A DNA stretch of 64,000 nt from Fibrobacterota bacterium (GTDB taxonomy: Bacteria; Fibrobacterota; Fibrobacteria; UBA5070). The number at the start of each line of letters is the position of its first letter. Positions within the stretch are counted from its first letter, which is position 1. Below are positions 16,749-26,009 of the stretch, piece by piece. The translations under genes and the position numbers were made by a program. The stretch is taken from positions 124,001 through 188,000 of the forward strand of contig JADKBN010000003.1 in assembly GCA_016715065.1 (NCBI GenBank). Reading direction: 5' to 3'. The notes below the pieces were generated by a model, which was not told the origin of the DNA, did no database searches, and saw only the letters and a program-made list of their open reading frames with translations.

Positions 16749-19228
16749 TGCCGCTTATCATTGCGCATACGCGGGACGGCGAACATCAGACGCTGGAGTC
16801 TCATTTGCAGGGGGTGGCGGAGCTTTCGAGGCAGGCCGCCTCCAAGTTAGCCCTTTGCAAAGCTGGCGAACTCATCGGTCTCGTTCATGACTTGGGTAAG
16901 TACAGCCAAGCCTTCCAAGCCTATATCCAATCGGCAGCGTGCATCTTGAATCAGGACGAAGACGAGGAGTATGTCGATGCCTCGGCGTTGAAGGGCAAGA
17001 TCGATCACTCGAGCGCAGGTGCTCAGTATATCTGGAATGCTTTATCAAAAATGGGCGCGCTAGAAGAACGAATCGCCCAAGTCCTTGCTTTGTGCGTAGC
17101 CTCTCACCATTCCGGTTTGATCGACTGCCTGGATGTGGAAGGCGGGGACAATTTCAGCCGCCGAATGGCGAAAGCCACGCAGAAAACCCATCTGGATGAG
17201 GTTGGCCGCGTCGCCGACTCCGAAATTCTTGCCAGGGCAAACGAACTGCTGGGAAATCCCGAACTTGTAACAGAGCTGAGGAGCGTCATCGGCAAGATTC
17301 TCGCCAGAAATCGCGAAACCCACAAGGGCCAACATCGCAACGCCCAGCAGCAGATCGGCCTCGCTGTGCGCTTTCTGTTTAGTTCCCTGATCGATGCCGA
17401 CCGCATCGACACATCGAATTTCGAGCACAAGCGCATCAAGTCCTACCGCCAAAACGGAAACTATTCCGAATGGCCTGTGCTGATCGAGAGACTGGAACGA
17501 AAGCTTGCGGCGATGTCGCCAACTCGACCGATCGATTATCTGCGCAGAGATATTTCGCAGCATTGCCTTGATGCGGCATCACGGCCTGGCGGCACATACA
17601 CTTTGACCGTTCCGACCGGCGGCGGCAAAACGCTGGCCAGTCTGCGTTTTGCTCTGCATCATGCCTCTCAGCGCAAGCTGGACCGCATCATCTACATCAT
17701 CCCTTTCACCTCGATCATTGAGCAGAACGCGCAGGCCGTGCGTGACATCCTCGAGCCCATCGATGTACCTGCAGATCAAGGGAAAATCGTTCTGGAGCAT
17801 CACAGCAATATCACGCCCGAGCAACAAACGTGGCGCGAGAAGATCCTGTGCGAAAACTGGGATGCACCTGTGATCTACACCACCATGGTGCAACTTCTGG
17901 AAGCTCTCTTCGGCGCTGGCACGCGCGGTGCACGGCGCGTGCATCAGCTTGCCAATGCCGTGTTGATTTTCGATGAGGTGCAGACCCTGCCGATCAAATG
18001 CACGCATCTCTTCAATAACGCCATCAACTTTCTGGCCGAGCAATGCAACAGCACGATTGTGCTGTGCACCGCGACCCAGCCCTTGTTGCACAAGGTCGAG
18101 GCAGAAAAAGGTGCGATCCGACTTGCAGAACAACACGAAATCATGCCGGATGTGCATCAGCTCTTTGCCGATCTGAAGCGTGTCGGTGTGTGCGATCAAC
18201 GTAAGCCCGGCGGCTGGGATGTCGCCGAAGTGGCACAGCTCGCGCTAGATGAAAAATCGCGTGCGGGAAGTTGCCTTGTGATCGTCAATACCAAGCGTGC
18301 TGCGCAGGCCATATTCGAACAGTGTCGTGCGCAAGTCGATCAAAGCGAGGCATTCCATCTCAGTACGGATATGTGTCCGGCCCATCGCAAGGACGAGCTG
18401 ACGAAGGTGCGGGCACGACTGGCATCAGGATTGCCGACACTGTGCATCAGCACGCAGCTGATCGAAGCTGGTGTCGATGTGGATTTTGGCGTGGTGATTC
18501 GCTACCTCGCGGGTCTGGATTCTATTGCCCAAGCCGCCGGGCGCTGCAACCGAAATGGAAGGCCGGAACCAGGGATCGTGCACATTATCAACCCTCGACC
18601 TGAAGATGAGAAGCTGACCTCGCTGCCGGACATTGCCAAAGGTCGGGACATCGCATTGCGTGTGTTGGACGACTTCGCGAGAATGCCACAACGATACGCC
18701 GATAACCTATTTGGTCCGATGGCATTGGATGACTTCTACCGCTACTACTTCTTCGAGCGCAAGAACGAAATGGACTACCCTGTCCCTGCTTCAGCCTTCG
18801 GGCGGGACGATACGATCGCGAACCTGTTGGCGGAAAATTCGGGGGCCGTTGCGGATTCCCATCGCAAACATGGTCGCGTGCCGGAACGCCTGCTCAATCA
18901 GTCCTTCATGGCGGCAGCCAAAGCCTTCAAGGCCATCGACGCGCCAACGCAAGGTGTTGTTGTTCCGTACGGGTCAGAAGGCGCCGACATCATCGGCCGA
19001 TTGTTTGCGGCGTTTGATGTGGAGCTTGATGGTCTTTTGCTGCGCCGTGCGCAGCAATTCACGGTCAATGTTTTCCCCCATCAGCTTGATAAACTCAAAA
19101 CAGCTGGCGCTATCCTGGAAGTCAAGCCAGAAACGCGCATCATGACACTTGATCCACGTTACTACAGCCCGCAATTCGGGCTTTCAACAGAACCCGTATC
19201 CGCGATGGAGGCGCTCTATGTCATCTGA
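16748..19228 (+). CDS. cas3: CRISPR-associated helicase/nuclease Cas3 (type I-C)
   Basis: The product is 826 aa, HD nuclease fused to an SF2 helicase. The N-terminal HD part has 'ESHLQGVAELS', 'LVHDLGKYSQAFQAYI', 'DHSSAGAQYI' and 'ASHHSG' carrying metal ligands. The helicase has Walker A 'VPTGGGKTLASLRFAL' (residues ~285), motif II as 'LIFDEVQTLP' (DEVQ, usual in type I-C) and motif III 'LCTATQP'; motif VI is visible as 'AQAAGRCNRNGR'. Cas3 is recruited by Cascade to degrade target DNA. It overlaps cas5c by 11 bases. The gene is intact and its codon use is less GC-rich than the lipid operon to the left, suggesting horizontal acquisition of the locus. Confidence 0.95.
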   Translation: MPLIIAHTRDGEHQTLESHLQGVAELSRQAASKLALCKAGELIGLVHDLGKYSQAFQAYIQSAACILNQDEDEEYVDASALKGKIDHSSAGAQYIWNALSKMGALEERIAQVLALCVASHHSGLIDCLDVEGGDNFSRRMAKATQKTHLDEVGRVADSEILARANELLGNPELVTELRSVIGKILARNRETHKGQHRNAQQQIGLAVRFLFSSLIDADRIDTSNFEHKRIKSYRQNGNYSEWPVLIERLERKLAAMSPTRPIDYLRRDISQHCLDAASRPGGTYTLTVPTGGGKTLASLRFALHHASQRKLDRIIYIIPFTSIIEQNAQAVRDILEPIDVPADQGKIVLEHHSNITPEQQTWREKILCENWDAPVIYTTMVQLLEALFGAGTRGARRVHQLANAVLIFDEVQTLPIKCTHLFNNAINFLAEQCNSTIVLCTATQPLLHKVEAEKGAIRLAEQHEIMPDVHQLFADLKRVGVCDQRKPGGWDVAEVAQLALDEKSRAGSCLVIVNTKRAAQAIFEQCRAQVDQSEAFHLSTDMCPAHRKDELTKVRARLASGLPTLCISTQLIEAGVDVDFGVVIRYLAGLDSIAQAAGRCNRNGRPEPGIVHIINPRPEDEKLTSLPDIAKGRDIALRVLDDFARMPQRYADNLFGPMALDDFYRYYFFERKNEMDYPVPASAFGRDDTIANLLAENSGAVADSHRKHGRVPERLLNQSFMAAAKAFKAIDAPTQGVVVPYGSEGADIIGRLFAAFDVELDGLLLRRAQQFTVNVFPHQLDKLKTAGAILEVKPETRIMTLDPRYYSPQFGLSTEPVSAMEALYVI

Positions 19229-19946
19229 GCATCGCAATAGCATTGAGTTCAAGGTGTGGGGGCGCTACGCCTTGTTCACCGATCCGCTGACCAAGGTCGG
19301 CGGTGAAAAATTCTCGTATCAGGTGCCCACATACGAGGCGCTGAAGGGCATCTGTAAATCCATTTACTGGAAGCCGACGATTGTCTGGGTCATCGATGAC
19401 GTTCGCGTCATGAAACGAATCCGCACCCAGACCAAGGGCACTAAGCCGCAGGAGTTTAGTGGTGGCAATACACTGGCGATCTACACCTTTCTGGCCGATG
19501 TGGAGTACCAGGTGCGCGCACACTTCGAGTGGAACATGGCGCGTCCTGAACTCGAAGTCGATCGCAATGAAAACAAGCACCACAATATCGCCCGGCGTAT
19601 GTTGGAACGTGGTGGACGGCAAGACATCTTCCTTGGCACGCGCGATTGCCAGGGCTATGTCGAGCCATGCGAATTCGGTGCGGGTGCAAGCGAATTGGAT
19701 AACGCAGGCGAATTGGCGCTCGGTCTGATGTTCCACGGATTCGACTACCCCGATGAAGTGGGCGGCGACGAACTCCATGCGCGCTTCGCCCGCATTGTCA
19801 TGCGCAATGGAGTGATCCGCTTTGATCGACCTGAGCAATGTCCTACCAAGAAGCGCATACGCACGATGAGCGTGAAGCCATTCGGGCTGAATGAGACCGT
19901 TCAGTCGGTGGATGCAGAATGGGCCACGCTGGAGGAGCAGGCATGA
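19218..19946 (+). CDS. cas5c: Cas5c (Cas5d), crRNA-processing subunit of type I-C Cascade
   Basis: The product is 242 aa from ATG 19218 inside the cas3 end. It shows the Cas5d start 'IEFKVWGRYALFTDPLTKVGGEKFSYQVPTYEALKG', where the early hydrophobic strand is the Cas5 ferredoxin-like fold. The 'YKPTIVW'-like segment, 'RPELEVDRNENKHHNIARRML' and the closing 'LFHGFDYPDE' region fit the family. In type I-C this protein replaces Cas6 as the endonuclease cutting the repeat, consistent with no cas6 being present here. It overlaps cas8c by ATGA at 19943. Confidence 0.93.
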   Translation: MSSEHRNSIEFKVWGRYALFTDPLTKVGGEKFSYQVPTYEALKGICKSIYWKPTIVWVIDDVRVMKRIRTQTKGTKPQEFSGGNTLAIYTFLADVEYQVRAHFEWNMARPELEVDRNENKHHNIARRMLERGGRQDIFLGTRDCQGYVEPCEFGAGASELDNAGELALGLMFHGFDYPDEVGGDELHARFARIVMRNGVIRFDRPEQCPTKKRIRTMSVKPFGLNETVQSVDAEWATLEEQA

Positions 19947-22158
19947 GTTGGATTCAGAAACTGTATGAGACTTATGAGGCGTGCCATGCGCTGGATGAAG
20001 ACCCGAGAAACCAGCCTTGGCCAGTCTCGCATTTCGTGAAGCAAGCACACATTGAGATCGTACTCGATGGAGATGGGAATTTCAGGAAGGGGAGGACACG
20101 AAAGCTCGAGTGGAACGAAGCAGCAACTCTCATCCCTGCCACTGAAAAGTCGGCGGGCCGAACTGCAGGCGTCGCTCCCCACCCATTGTGCGAAGAAGTT
20201 GGCTACATGGCTTTGGACTTGCCCGAGCAGGCGCATCTCCAAGACATCAAGAACTACGTGCAATCACTGGAGCGCTTCTGTGTTTCCGTGCCTCCAGCGT
20301 CATTTACCAATGCACATGGCAAACTAAAAGAGTTGGCGACATCGTATAAGCAATGGCTGGGGCTGGGAGAATCTTTTGCTGAGTAGTGGGACCGAGCAAG
20401 AAGATGATTCCGATACGGAGACGCGAAAGACGCCGAAAGTTGCCGATCTTGAGAAGTCGCTGGCTCGACTCAATAGTGAAGGGGCGCTGCCAGCACAATT
20501 ACTTGCAGCGCCCGAGATCCTTGCCAAGCAGAATCTTCGCTTCGCCAAGAAAAGCGTCGAATACTTCAGGCTGCTTGAAGATTGGTGCTCATCGAGCTTC
20601 GCACATCCGAAAGCTTCGGCTGTTTTGCGCTATCTGAAGGAAGGTCGCCTGTGGTCAGATCTTGCTGCAGAAGGCATTTTTCCCTTGAGTACGACCAATG
20701 GCAGCGGGGCGAAATCAAAAGTTGATGATGATAAAGTTTTGTCCGCTGGCGGATAGAAACCTCAGGGGAAACTTCCGCCACGTGGATGACTCCTCTCATT
20801 GGGCATGGGCGACCCTGATGCGGGCCAGAAATTGTCGGTATGGCTTGTGTGTGGCAACTGGAAAGTTGACACGTCTTGCACAGAATCACCCCCGATTTTT
20901 GCGCTACCCAGGAGATGGCGCGAAGATCATCTCAGCCAATGACTTCAGCGGCCTAACCTTTAAGGGTCGCTTTACGGACGACAAAGCCGATTATGAAAAA
21001 CAAGTCTGCAGCGTTGGATTCGAGGTAAGCCAGAAAGCGCACAACGCTTTGCGCTGGCTTGTTGCGCGGCAGGGCTATCGGAGTGGGGATCTCGTTGTGG
21101 TGAGTTGGGCTGTATCTGGCCAGCCTGTACCTGATCCATGTGCTAGCTCGCTTGATTTGTTCAGTGATGAACCTTTTACTGGCGCCGTGAGGATTCCTGG
21201 CGTTTCTGATTCTGGCCAATCATTTGCACTGTGCCTCAAGCGCGCCATTGCCGGTTATGGCAACAAGCGATCCTGACGCTGATGTGGTCGTCATGGGCAT
21301 CGACTCCGCGACGCCAGGGCGCATGGGCATCACGTTCTACCGCGAGCTGAAAGGCTCGAATTTCTAACGCGCATCGAAACCTGGCACCAAGGGAGTGCCT
21401 GGCCTCAAAACTATGGAGCAGATAAAAAATTTGTAGGGGCTCCATCTCCACGCGACATTGCCAATGCTGCATATGGGCGCTGGGATGACGTACAGCGAAA
21501 AACGAAGATCGATGAAATGGTTCTGAAGTCCACTGTTGAGCGGTTGTTGCCATGCATCCTGGATGCCCAAGCCTTGCCGCGCGATTTGGTCGTATCCGTT
21601 TTTCAACGCGCGATCAACAGGATCGGCTTCAAGAAAAGCGAATCGGGTTACGAAGATCAGTGGGAAAAATATCTGGGAATTGCCTGTGCTCTGTTCAAGG
21701 GACTTTACGAGAAAAGGAAATATCAAATGGAACTGGAGGAAGATCGAATGAGTCGCGACTATCTGTACGGTCGGCTGTTGGCTATTGCCGACAGCATTGA
21801 GAGCTACGCTTTGCGGTTAACCGAAGAAGGAAATAAACGTGACACCACTGCAGCACGCTATATGCAGCGTTTTGCAGTACGTCCGTTTTCAACTTGGGTC
21901 ACTATCGAATTGGCTTTGACGCCTTACATGGCGCGCCTGAAAGCAGGTAGCGACAAGGCAGCGGGTTTTCTTGCCAAGCGCAAGAAATTGCTGGATGAGA
22001 TCATAGCCTTGCTCGACCAGATTCCCGACCGTACCAGCGACGCTCAACTGACCGGCGAATTTCTGCTGGGCTTTCATACTCAGCGTCGGAATCTCAGAAG
22101 TAATGGAGAGGCTCTGGAGTTAGACGAACTATCCACCGAAGAAACCGTAGCTGGTTAA
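19943..22158 (+). CDS. cas8c: Cas8c (Csd1) large subunit of type I-C Cascade, frameshifted
   Basis: Reads as ~738 aa across frames. N-terminal part: 'MSWIQKLYETYEACH'. Family blocks further on: 'FVRWRIET', 'WAWATLM', 'YGLCVATGK', 'NHPRFLRYPGDGAKIISANDFSGLTFKGRF', 'GFEVSQKAHNALRWLVARQGYR', 'VVVMGIDSATPGRMGITFYREL', 'RIETWHQGSAWPQNYG' and 'FLLGFHTQRR'. Five frame changes are needed, near 20375, 20740, 20784, 21265 and 21363. Three are exactly one missing T or G in a homopolymer (TTTT, GG and TTT short by one). All conserved blocks survive, so I treat the gene as functional with probable sequence errors. Cas8c recognises the PAM and holds the Cascade belly. Confidence 0.85.
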
Positions 22159-22168
22159 GGAGACCATC

Positions 22169-23017
22169 ATGAGTACCTTGGAAAACAAGATCGATTTCGC
22201 TCTCGTTCTGCGTGTGAAGAACGCCAATCCGAATGGCGATCCGCTCAACGGAAATCGTCCGCGCACCGATTACGGCGGCTTTGGTGAAATCACAGACGTC
22301 TGCATCAAGCGCAAGTTGCGCGACCGTCTGCAAGAGGCAGGTCAGTGTATTTTCGTTCAATCGGATGACCGCAAGTTGGATGGCGAAACCAGTCTGCGAA
22401 ATCGCGCGGAGTCAGATGCCAACGGCTTGGGGAAAGACAACTGGAACCCGAAGAAGACCAAGAAGGACGATGCAGCCAAGAAGGCTTGCGCGAAGTGGTT
22501 CGATGTCCGCGCTTTTGGCCAGGTTTTCGCGTTCGGCAAAGAAGGGGACGCCAGTGGTGTATCCATCCCGATTCGTGGGCCGGTGACGGTGCAGTCCGCC
22601 TTCAGCAAAGAACCGGTAAGCATCACCAGTACGCAGATCACCAAGAGCGTCAGTGGCGAAGGTGATGGTAGCAAGCGTGGCCCCGACACGATGGGCATGA
22701 AGCATCGTATCGACGGAACCAGCGTCTATGTCAGCTACGGTAGCATCAATCCTCAACTTGCCGAAAAAACCACTTTCAGCAATGCCGATGCGGAAATCAT
22801 CAAGTCTGTCCTGCCGAAGCTTTTCGAGAATGATGCCTCTTCAGCGCGGCCCGATGGCAGCATGGAAGTCGTCAAGGTGATCTGGTGGCAGCACAACTGC
22901 AAGGCTGGTCAGCATTCATCTGCCAAGGTTCATCGTACACTGACCGTAAACCCGGATGGCTCCTATACCTTGGGTGAACTTCCAGGGCTGAAGCCAGAAG
23001 AAATCGATGGTTTCTGA
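22169..23017 (+). CDS. cas7c: Cas7c (Csd2) backbone subunit of type I-C Cascade
   Basis: The product is 282 aa, the usual Csd2 length. It opens with 'KIDFALVLRVKNANPNGDPLNGNRPRTD', the hallmark NPNGDP strand-loop, with 'DVCIKRKLRD' after it. The central block 'WFDVRAFGQVFAF' and 'SIPIRGPVTVQSAFSKEPV' and the late 'HRIDGTSVYVSYGSINPQLAEKT' are typical. Several copies coat the crRNA in Cascade. It starts 10 bases after cas8c and has a good AGGAGA ribosome-binding site. The next gene's first ATG lies inside its stop region. Confidence 0.95.
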   Translation: MSTLENKIDFALVLRVKNANPNGDPLNGNRPRTDYGGFGEITDVCIKRKLRDRLQEAGQCIFVQSDDRKLDGETSLRNRAESDANGLGKDNWNPKKTKKDDAAKKACAKWFDVRAFGQVFAFGKEGDASGVSIPIRGPVTVQSAFSKEPVSITSTQITKSVSGEGDGSKRGPDTMGMKHRIDGTSVYVSYGSINPQLAEKTTFSNADAEIIKSVLPKLFENDASSARPDGSMEVVKVIWWQHNCKAGQHSSAKVHRTLTVNPDGSYTLGELPGLKPEEIDGF

Positions 23018-23021
23018 CCCC

Positions 23022-23852
23022 ATGACATCCGCGAACCCCACTTTGTTTCAGGGGCGACAAGTTCGCAAGATCCTGCACAACGAGGAATGGTTCTTCTCGG
23101 TTGTCGATGTCGTAGCTGTCCTCACGGAAAGCGTCGACGCTAGCGCGTACTGGCGCAAGCTGAAACAACGTCTGGGAGAAGAGGGTGGTCAACCTGTGAC
23201 ATTTTGTCACGGGTTGAAACTGGTGGCCGAGGACGGCAAGATGCGCGTCATGGATTGCGCCAACACCCAAGGCCTATTCCGGATCATCCAGAGTATCCCT
23301 TCGCCCAAGGCCGAGCCGTTCAAGGCATGGTTGGCGCAGGTGGGTGCCGAGCGCGTTCAGGAAATCGAGAACCCGGAGCTGGCAAGCCTCCGGGCTCGCG
23401 AAATCTACAAGGCGAAGGGCTACCCGGAGGACTGGATCGAGAAACGGATGCGCTCGATCGCCATTCGCGAGGAGTTGACAGACGAATGGAAGGATCGTGG
23501 TGTCCGGGAACAGAAGGACTTCGCCATACTCACCGCCGAGATCTCCCGCGCCACGTTCGGGATTACTCCTTCCCAGCACAAGTCCATCAAAGGGCTGGAA
23601 CGTCAGAATCTGCGCGACCACATGAATGATCTGGAGTTGATCTTCTCCATGTTGGGCGAGGCGGCCACGACAGAAATCACCCGCGCCAAGGATGCTCGTG
23701 GATTTGGTCAAAGCAAAGAAGCTGCGAAGGAAGGCGGGAATGTGGCGGGGCGTGCCCGGAAGGAATTGGAACAAAAATCCGGACGCAAGGTGGTGACTTC
23801 CGAAAACTTTCTTCCCGAGAAGAAAACTCGGAGAATCGCGAAGAAGGACTGA
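23022..23852 (+). CDS. BRO-N / DinD-like protein embedded in the cas operon
   Basis: The product is 276 aa from ATG 23022; an in-frame ATG at 23007 would overlap cas7c. Residues ~5-110 are a BRO-N (phage antirepressor) domain: 'GRQVRKILHNEEWFFSVVDVVAVLTES...YWRKLKQRL', 'GLFRIIQSIPSPKAEPFKAWLAQVG'. The C-terminal part ('EIYKAKGYPEDWIEKRMRSIAIREELTDEWKDRGV', 'YFGITPSQHKSIKGLER'-like, 'TEITRAKDARGF') is that of DNA-damage-inducible protein D-like proteins. It is packed between cas7c and cas4 with a 0-base gap to cas4, so it is co-transcribed. It is not a core Cas gene. It could sense damage or phage signals, or be an insertion kept by chance. Confidence 0.8.
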   Translation: MTSANPTLFQGRQVRKILHNEEWFFSVVDVVAVLTESVDASAYWRKLKQRLGEEGGQPVTFCHGLKLVAEDGKMRVMDCANTQGLFRIIQSIPSPKAEPFKAWLAQVGAERVQEIENPELASLRAREIYKAKGYPEDWIEKRMRSIAIREELTDEWKDRGVREQKDFAILTAEISRATFGITPSQHKSIKGLERQNLRDHMNDLELIFSMLGEAATTEITRAKDARGFGQSKEAAKEGGNVAGRARKELEQKSGRKVVTSENFLPEKKTRRIAKKD

Positions 23853-24512
23853 TTGTCACCCCGCGAGGAAGACCTCCATCCCATCTCTGCTGTGCAGCAC
23901 ATGGCCTTCTGCCCGCGGCAGGCGGGCTTGATCCATCTAGAGCAGGTCTGGGCCGAAAACAAGCGGACCGCCGAAGGCAAAACCTTGCATGAGCGTGTCG
24001 ATGAAGGCTACAGGGAGTTTCGGAAGGGGTTGCGACAGATTTCGGGAATCAGGGTCCAATCAATGGGGCTTGGGATTCAGGGACGTCTCGATGTCCTCGA
24101 GTTGGAGCGTATCGAAGGATCTACAGCGAATGCTTCGTTTCTCGGGCTGGACGGAGCGTGGAGCATGTATCCGGTGGAATTCAAACGAGGCGAACCGAAG
24201 AAGGAGAATTGGGACGAGGTCCAGCTTTGCGCCCAGGCGATGTGTCTCGAGGAGATGACGGGAACCGTCGTCTCATCAGGTGCGATCTTCTATGGTGAGA
24301 TCCGGCGACGAATCGAAGTCGAACTCCATCGAGGGCTTCGTGACCGTACTGTAAAATTGATCATGGATTTTGACACCATGATGTCGACTCGAAAACTTCC
24401 CGAACCAGTATGGAAGAGGAGCTGCAAAGCTTGTTCCCTCGTGGAAATTTGCCAGCCGAAGGCGGGGGCGAATGGGAAAACCGAAGCCTATTTCCAGGAG
24501 CTTTTCCGATGA
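23853..24512 (+). CDS. cas4: Cas4 RecB-like exonuclease
   Basis: The product is 219 aa with a TTG start directly after the BRO gene's stop. Cas4 features: 'MAFCPRQAGLIHLE' (first cluster Cys), 'GIQGRLDVLE' (metal-binding Asp), 'YPVEFKRGEPK' (Glu-x-Lys nuclease motif), 'QLCAQAMCLEEM' (QxxxYxxxLE-like), and the C-terminal cluster 'CKACSLVEICQPK'. All four iron-sulfur cysteines and the RecB motifs are visible. Cas4 trims prespacers and sets PAM and orientation with Cas1-Cas2. It overlaps cas1 by ATGA at 24509. Confidence 0.94.
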   Translation: MSPREEDLHPISAVQHMAFCPRQAGLIHLEQVWAENKRTAEGKTLHERVDEGYREFRKGLRQISGIRVQSMGLGIQGRLDVLELERIEGSTANASFLGLDGAWSMYPVEFKRGEPKKENWDEVQLCAQAMCLEEMTGTVVSSGAIFYGEIRRRIEVELHRGLRDRTVKLIMDFDTMMSTRKLPEPVWKRSCKACSLVEICQPKAGANGKTEAYFQELFR

Positions 24513-25543
24513 AGCATGTTGCGAATACGCTCTACCTCACGCAGGAAGGCGCTTGGGTTCACAAGGATGGCATGTCCATCGTGGTGCACAAAGATCGACA
24601 AAAGATCGCTCAGTTTCCGGTGCACGCCATCGGCGAAATCGTGTGCTTTGGGTTCGGGATCACGGCATCGCCGGCATTGACAGAATATTGCGCAAAGGAA
24701 GGGGTGACGATCTCCTGGGTGGATGGAAACGGACGGTTTCTGGCAAGGATGCAAGGTCCGACCCATGGGAATGTCCTGCTGCGCAGAGCTCAATACCGTG
24801 CTACGGACGATAAATCGATGGCGCTGGAAATATCCCGATGTTGCGTAGCGGCGAAAATCCAGAATCAGAGAGCGACGTTGCTGCGGTTCTTGAGAAATCA
24901 TCCGGACGCGGATGGTGAGTCGGATATGCGCAAGGCGTTGGCCTCGATGGAAGCAGGCATCCAACGTGTGCGCAAGGTCGAATCGGTGGATTCCTTGCGG
25001 GGTCTGGAGGGGGATGCAGCGGAGTCCTATTTCTCGGTGTTCGACCGGATGATCCTTGTTCCTGGTCCAGATTTCCGATTTTTGTCGCGATCGCGTCGAC
25101 CTCCCTTGGATCGAGTCAACGCCATGCTCTCATACGCCTATTCTATTCTGGCGTTGGATCTGCGCTCCGCTCTTGAAGCCGTTGGGCTGGACCCCTATGT
25201 GGGATTCCTGCACGTCGAACGGCCGGGTCGGCCAAGCTTGGCGCTGGATATGATGGAAGAATTTCGGTCGCCTTTTGCAGATCGTCTTGTGTTGGGATTG
25301 GTCAATTTACGTCAGGTGGATGCGAGTGGATTTACCGTGCACCCAACCGGGGAAGTGGAGATGACACCTGATACTCGGAAGACTTTCCTGGCGGCTTACC
25401 AGAAGCGGAAACGAGAAACGATCGCGCATCCCTTTCTGGAAGAGGATCTCGATGTTGGAGTCGTGTTTTTAGCCCAGGCAAGACTCCTTGCCCGTCACCT
25501 GCGCGGAGATCTTGACTACTACCCCGCATTTCTTTGGAGGTGA
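24509..25543 (+). CDS. cas1: Cas1 integrase (type I-C)
   Basis: The product is 344 aa. ATG 24509 overlaps the Cas4 stop. The N-terminal beta domain starts 'MKHVANTLYLTQEGAWVHKDG'. The catalytic helical domain has Glu in 'LEGDAAESYFSVFD', 'RRPPLDRVNAMLSYAYSIL', His in 'VGFLHVERPGRPSLALDMMEEFR' with the acidic residues of that block, and 'VVNL/GLVNLRQV'. These match the metal-binding residues of active Cas1. It inserts new spacers at the leader end with Cas2. It is followed by cas2 after 3 bases. Confidence 0.96.
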   Translation: MKHVANTLYLTQEGAWVHKDGMSIVVHKDRQKIAQFPVHAIGEIVCFGFGITASPALTEYCAKEGVTISWVDGNGRFLARMQGPTHGNVLLRRAQYRATDDKSMALEISRCCVAAKIQNQRATLLRFLRNHPDADGESDMRKALASMEAGIQRVRKVESVDSLRGLEGDAAESYFSVFDRMILVPGPDFRFLSRSRRPPLDRVNAMLSYAYSILALDLRSALEAVGLDPYVGFLHVERPGRPSLALDMMEEFRSPFADRLVLGLVNLRQVDASGFTVHPTGEVEMTPDTRKTFLAAYQKRKRETIAHPFLEEDLDVGVVFLAQARLLARHLRGDLDYYPAFLWR

Positions 25544-25546
25544 GCC

Positions 25547-25837
25547 TTGCTCGTTCTCGTTACCTACGATGTCGCGACGGTCACATCCGAAGGGCAGCGC
25601 CGCCTCAAGGCCGTGTCCAAGGCTTGTGAAGGATTCGGGATGCGTGTTCAAAACTCGGTTTTCGAGTGCAACGTCGATCCAGCCCAATGGGAGAGGCTGA
25701 AGACCCGACTCTTGAAGATTATTCGCCCGGCTTCGGACAGTCTCCGATTCTACTTCCTCGGGTCAAACTGGGAGCGGAGGATCGAGCATCATGGTGCCCA
25801 GAAGGCGCCAGACATGACCGGCTTGCTGATGGTTTGA
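25547..25837 (+). CDS. cas2: Cas2
   Basis: The product is 96 aa, standard size. It starts with TTG at 25547 and reads 'MLVLVTYDVATVTSEGQRRLKAVSKACEGFGMRVQNSVFECNVD', the ferredoxin-like Cas2 fold with the early Asp (TYDV) and 'RVQNSVFEC' signature of type I-C. The later 'DSLRFYFLG' strand is also standard. It ends 172 bases before the first CRISPR repeat. With Cas1 it forms the spacer-integration complex. Confidence 0.95.
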   Translation: MLVLVTYDVATVTSEGQRRLKAVSKACEGFGMRVQNSVFECNVDPAQWERLKTRLLKIIRPASDSLRFYFLGSNWERRIEHHGAQKAPDMTGLLMV

Positions 25838-26009
25838 CCCCATCGCTAACCCCAAGCTCCATGCAAAAGCTGGGGGGCTTAGCGATGCGATGGACTGCGG
25901 CTTCTTTGACATCGCAGCCGCTAATCGAAGGCGGGTTTAAAACTGGCTCGATCGGTTAGCGATTTCGTGACCGTGAGGCCCGGTGCTATCGATGCTACAT
26001 TGCCATGCC
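25838..26009 (+). promoter_or_regulatory. CRISPR leader with conserved-looking hairpin
   Basis: Non-coding stretch between cas2 and the first repeat. A long imperfect stem-loop lies at 25841-25887 (CATCGCTAA pairing with TTAGCGATG, with a C-run facing a G-run inside). Type I-C leaders in other genomes often carry a similar CCCCAAG...GGGG hairpin, from memory. An AT-rich GGTTTAAAAC is at about 25933-25942 and could contribute to the array promoter. Confidence 0.6.

Noticed and set aside
15274..25837. A cas6 gene
   Set aside because: I looked for one in the locus and found none. Type I-C systems do not need it because Cas5c processes the crRNA, so its absence is expected.
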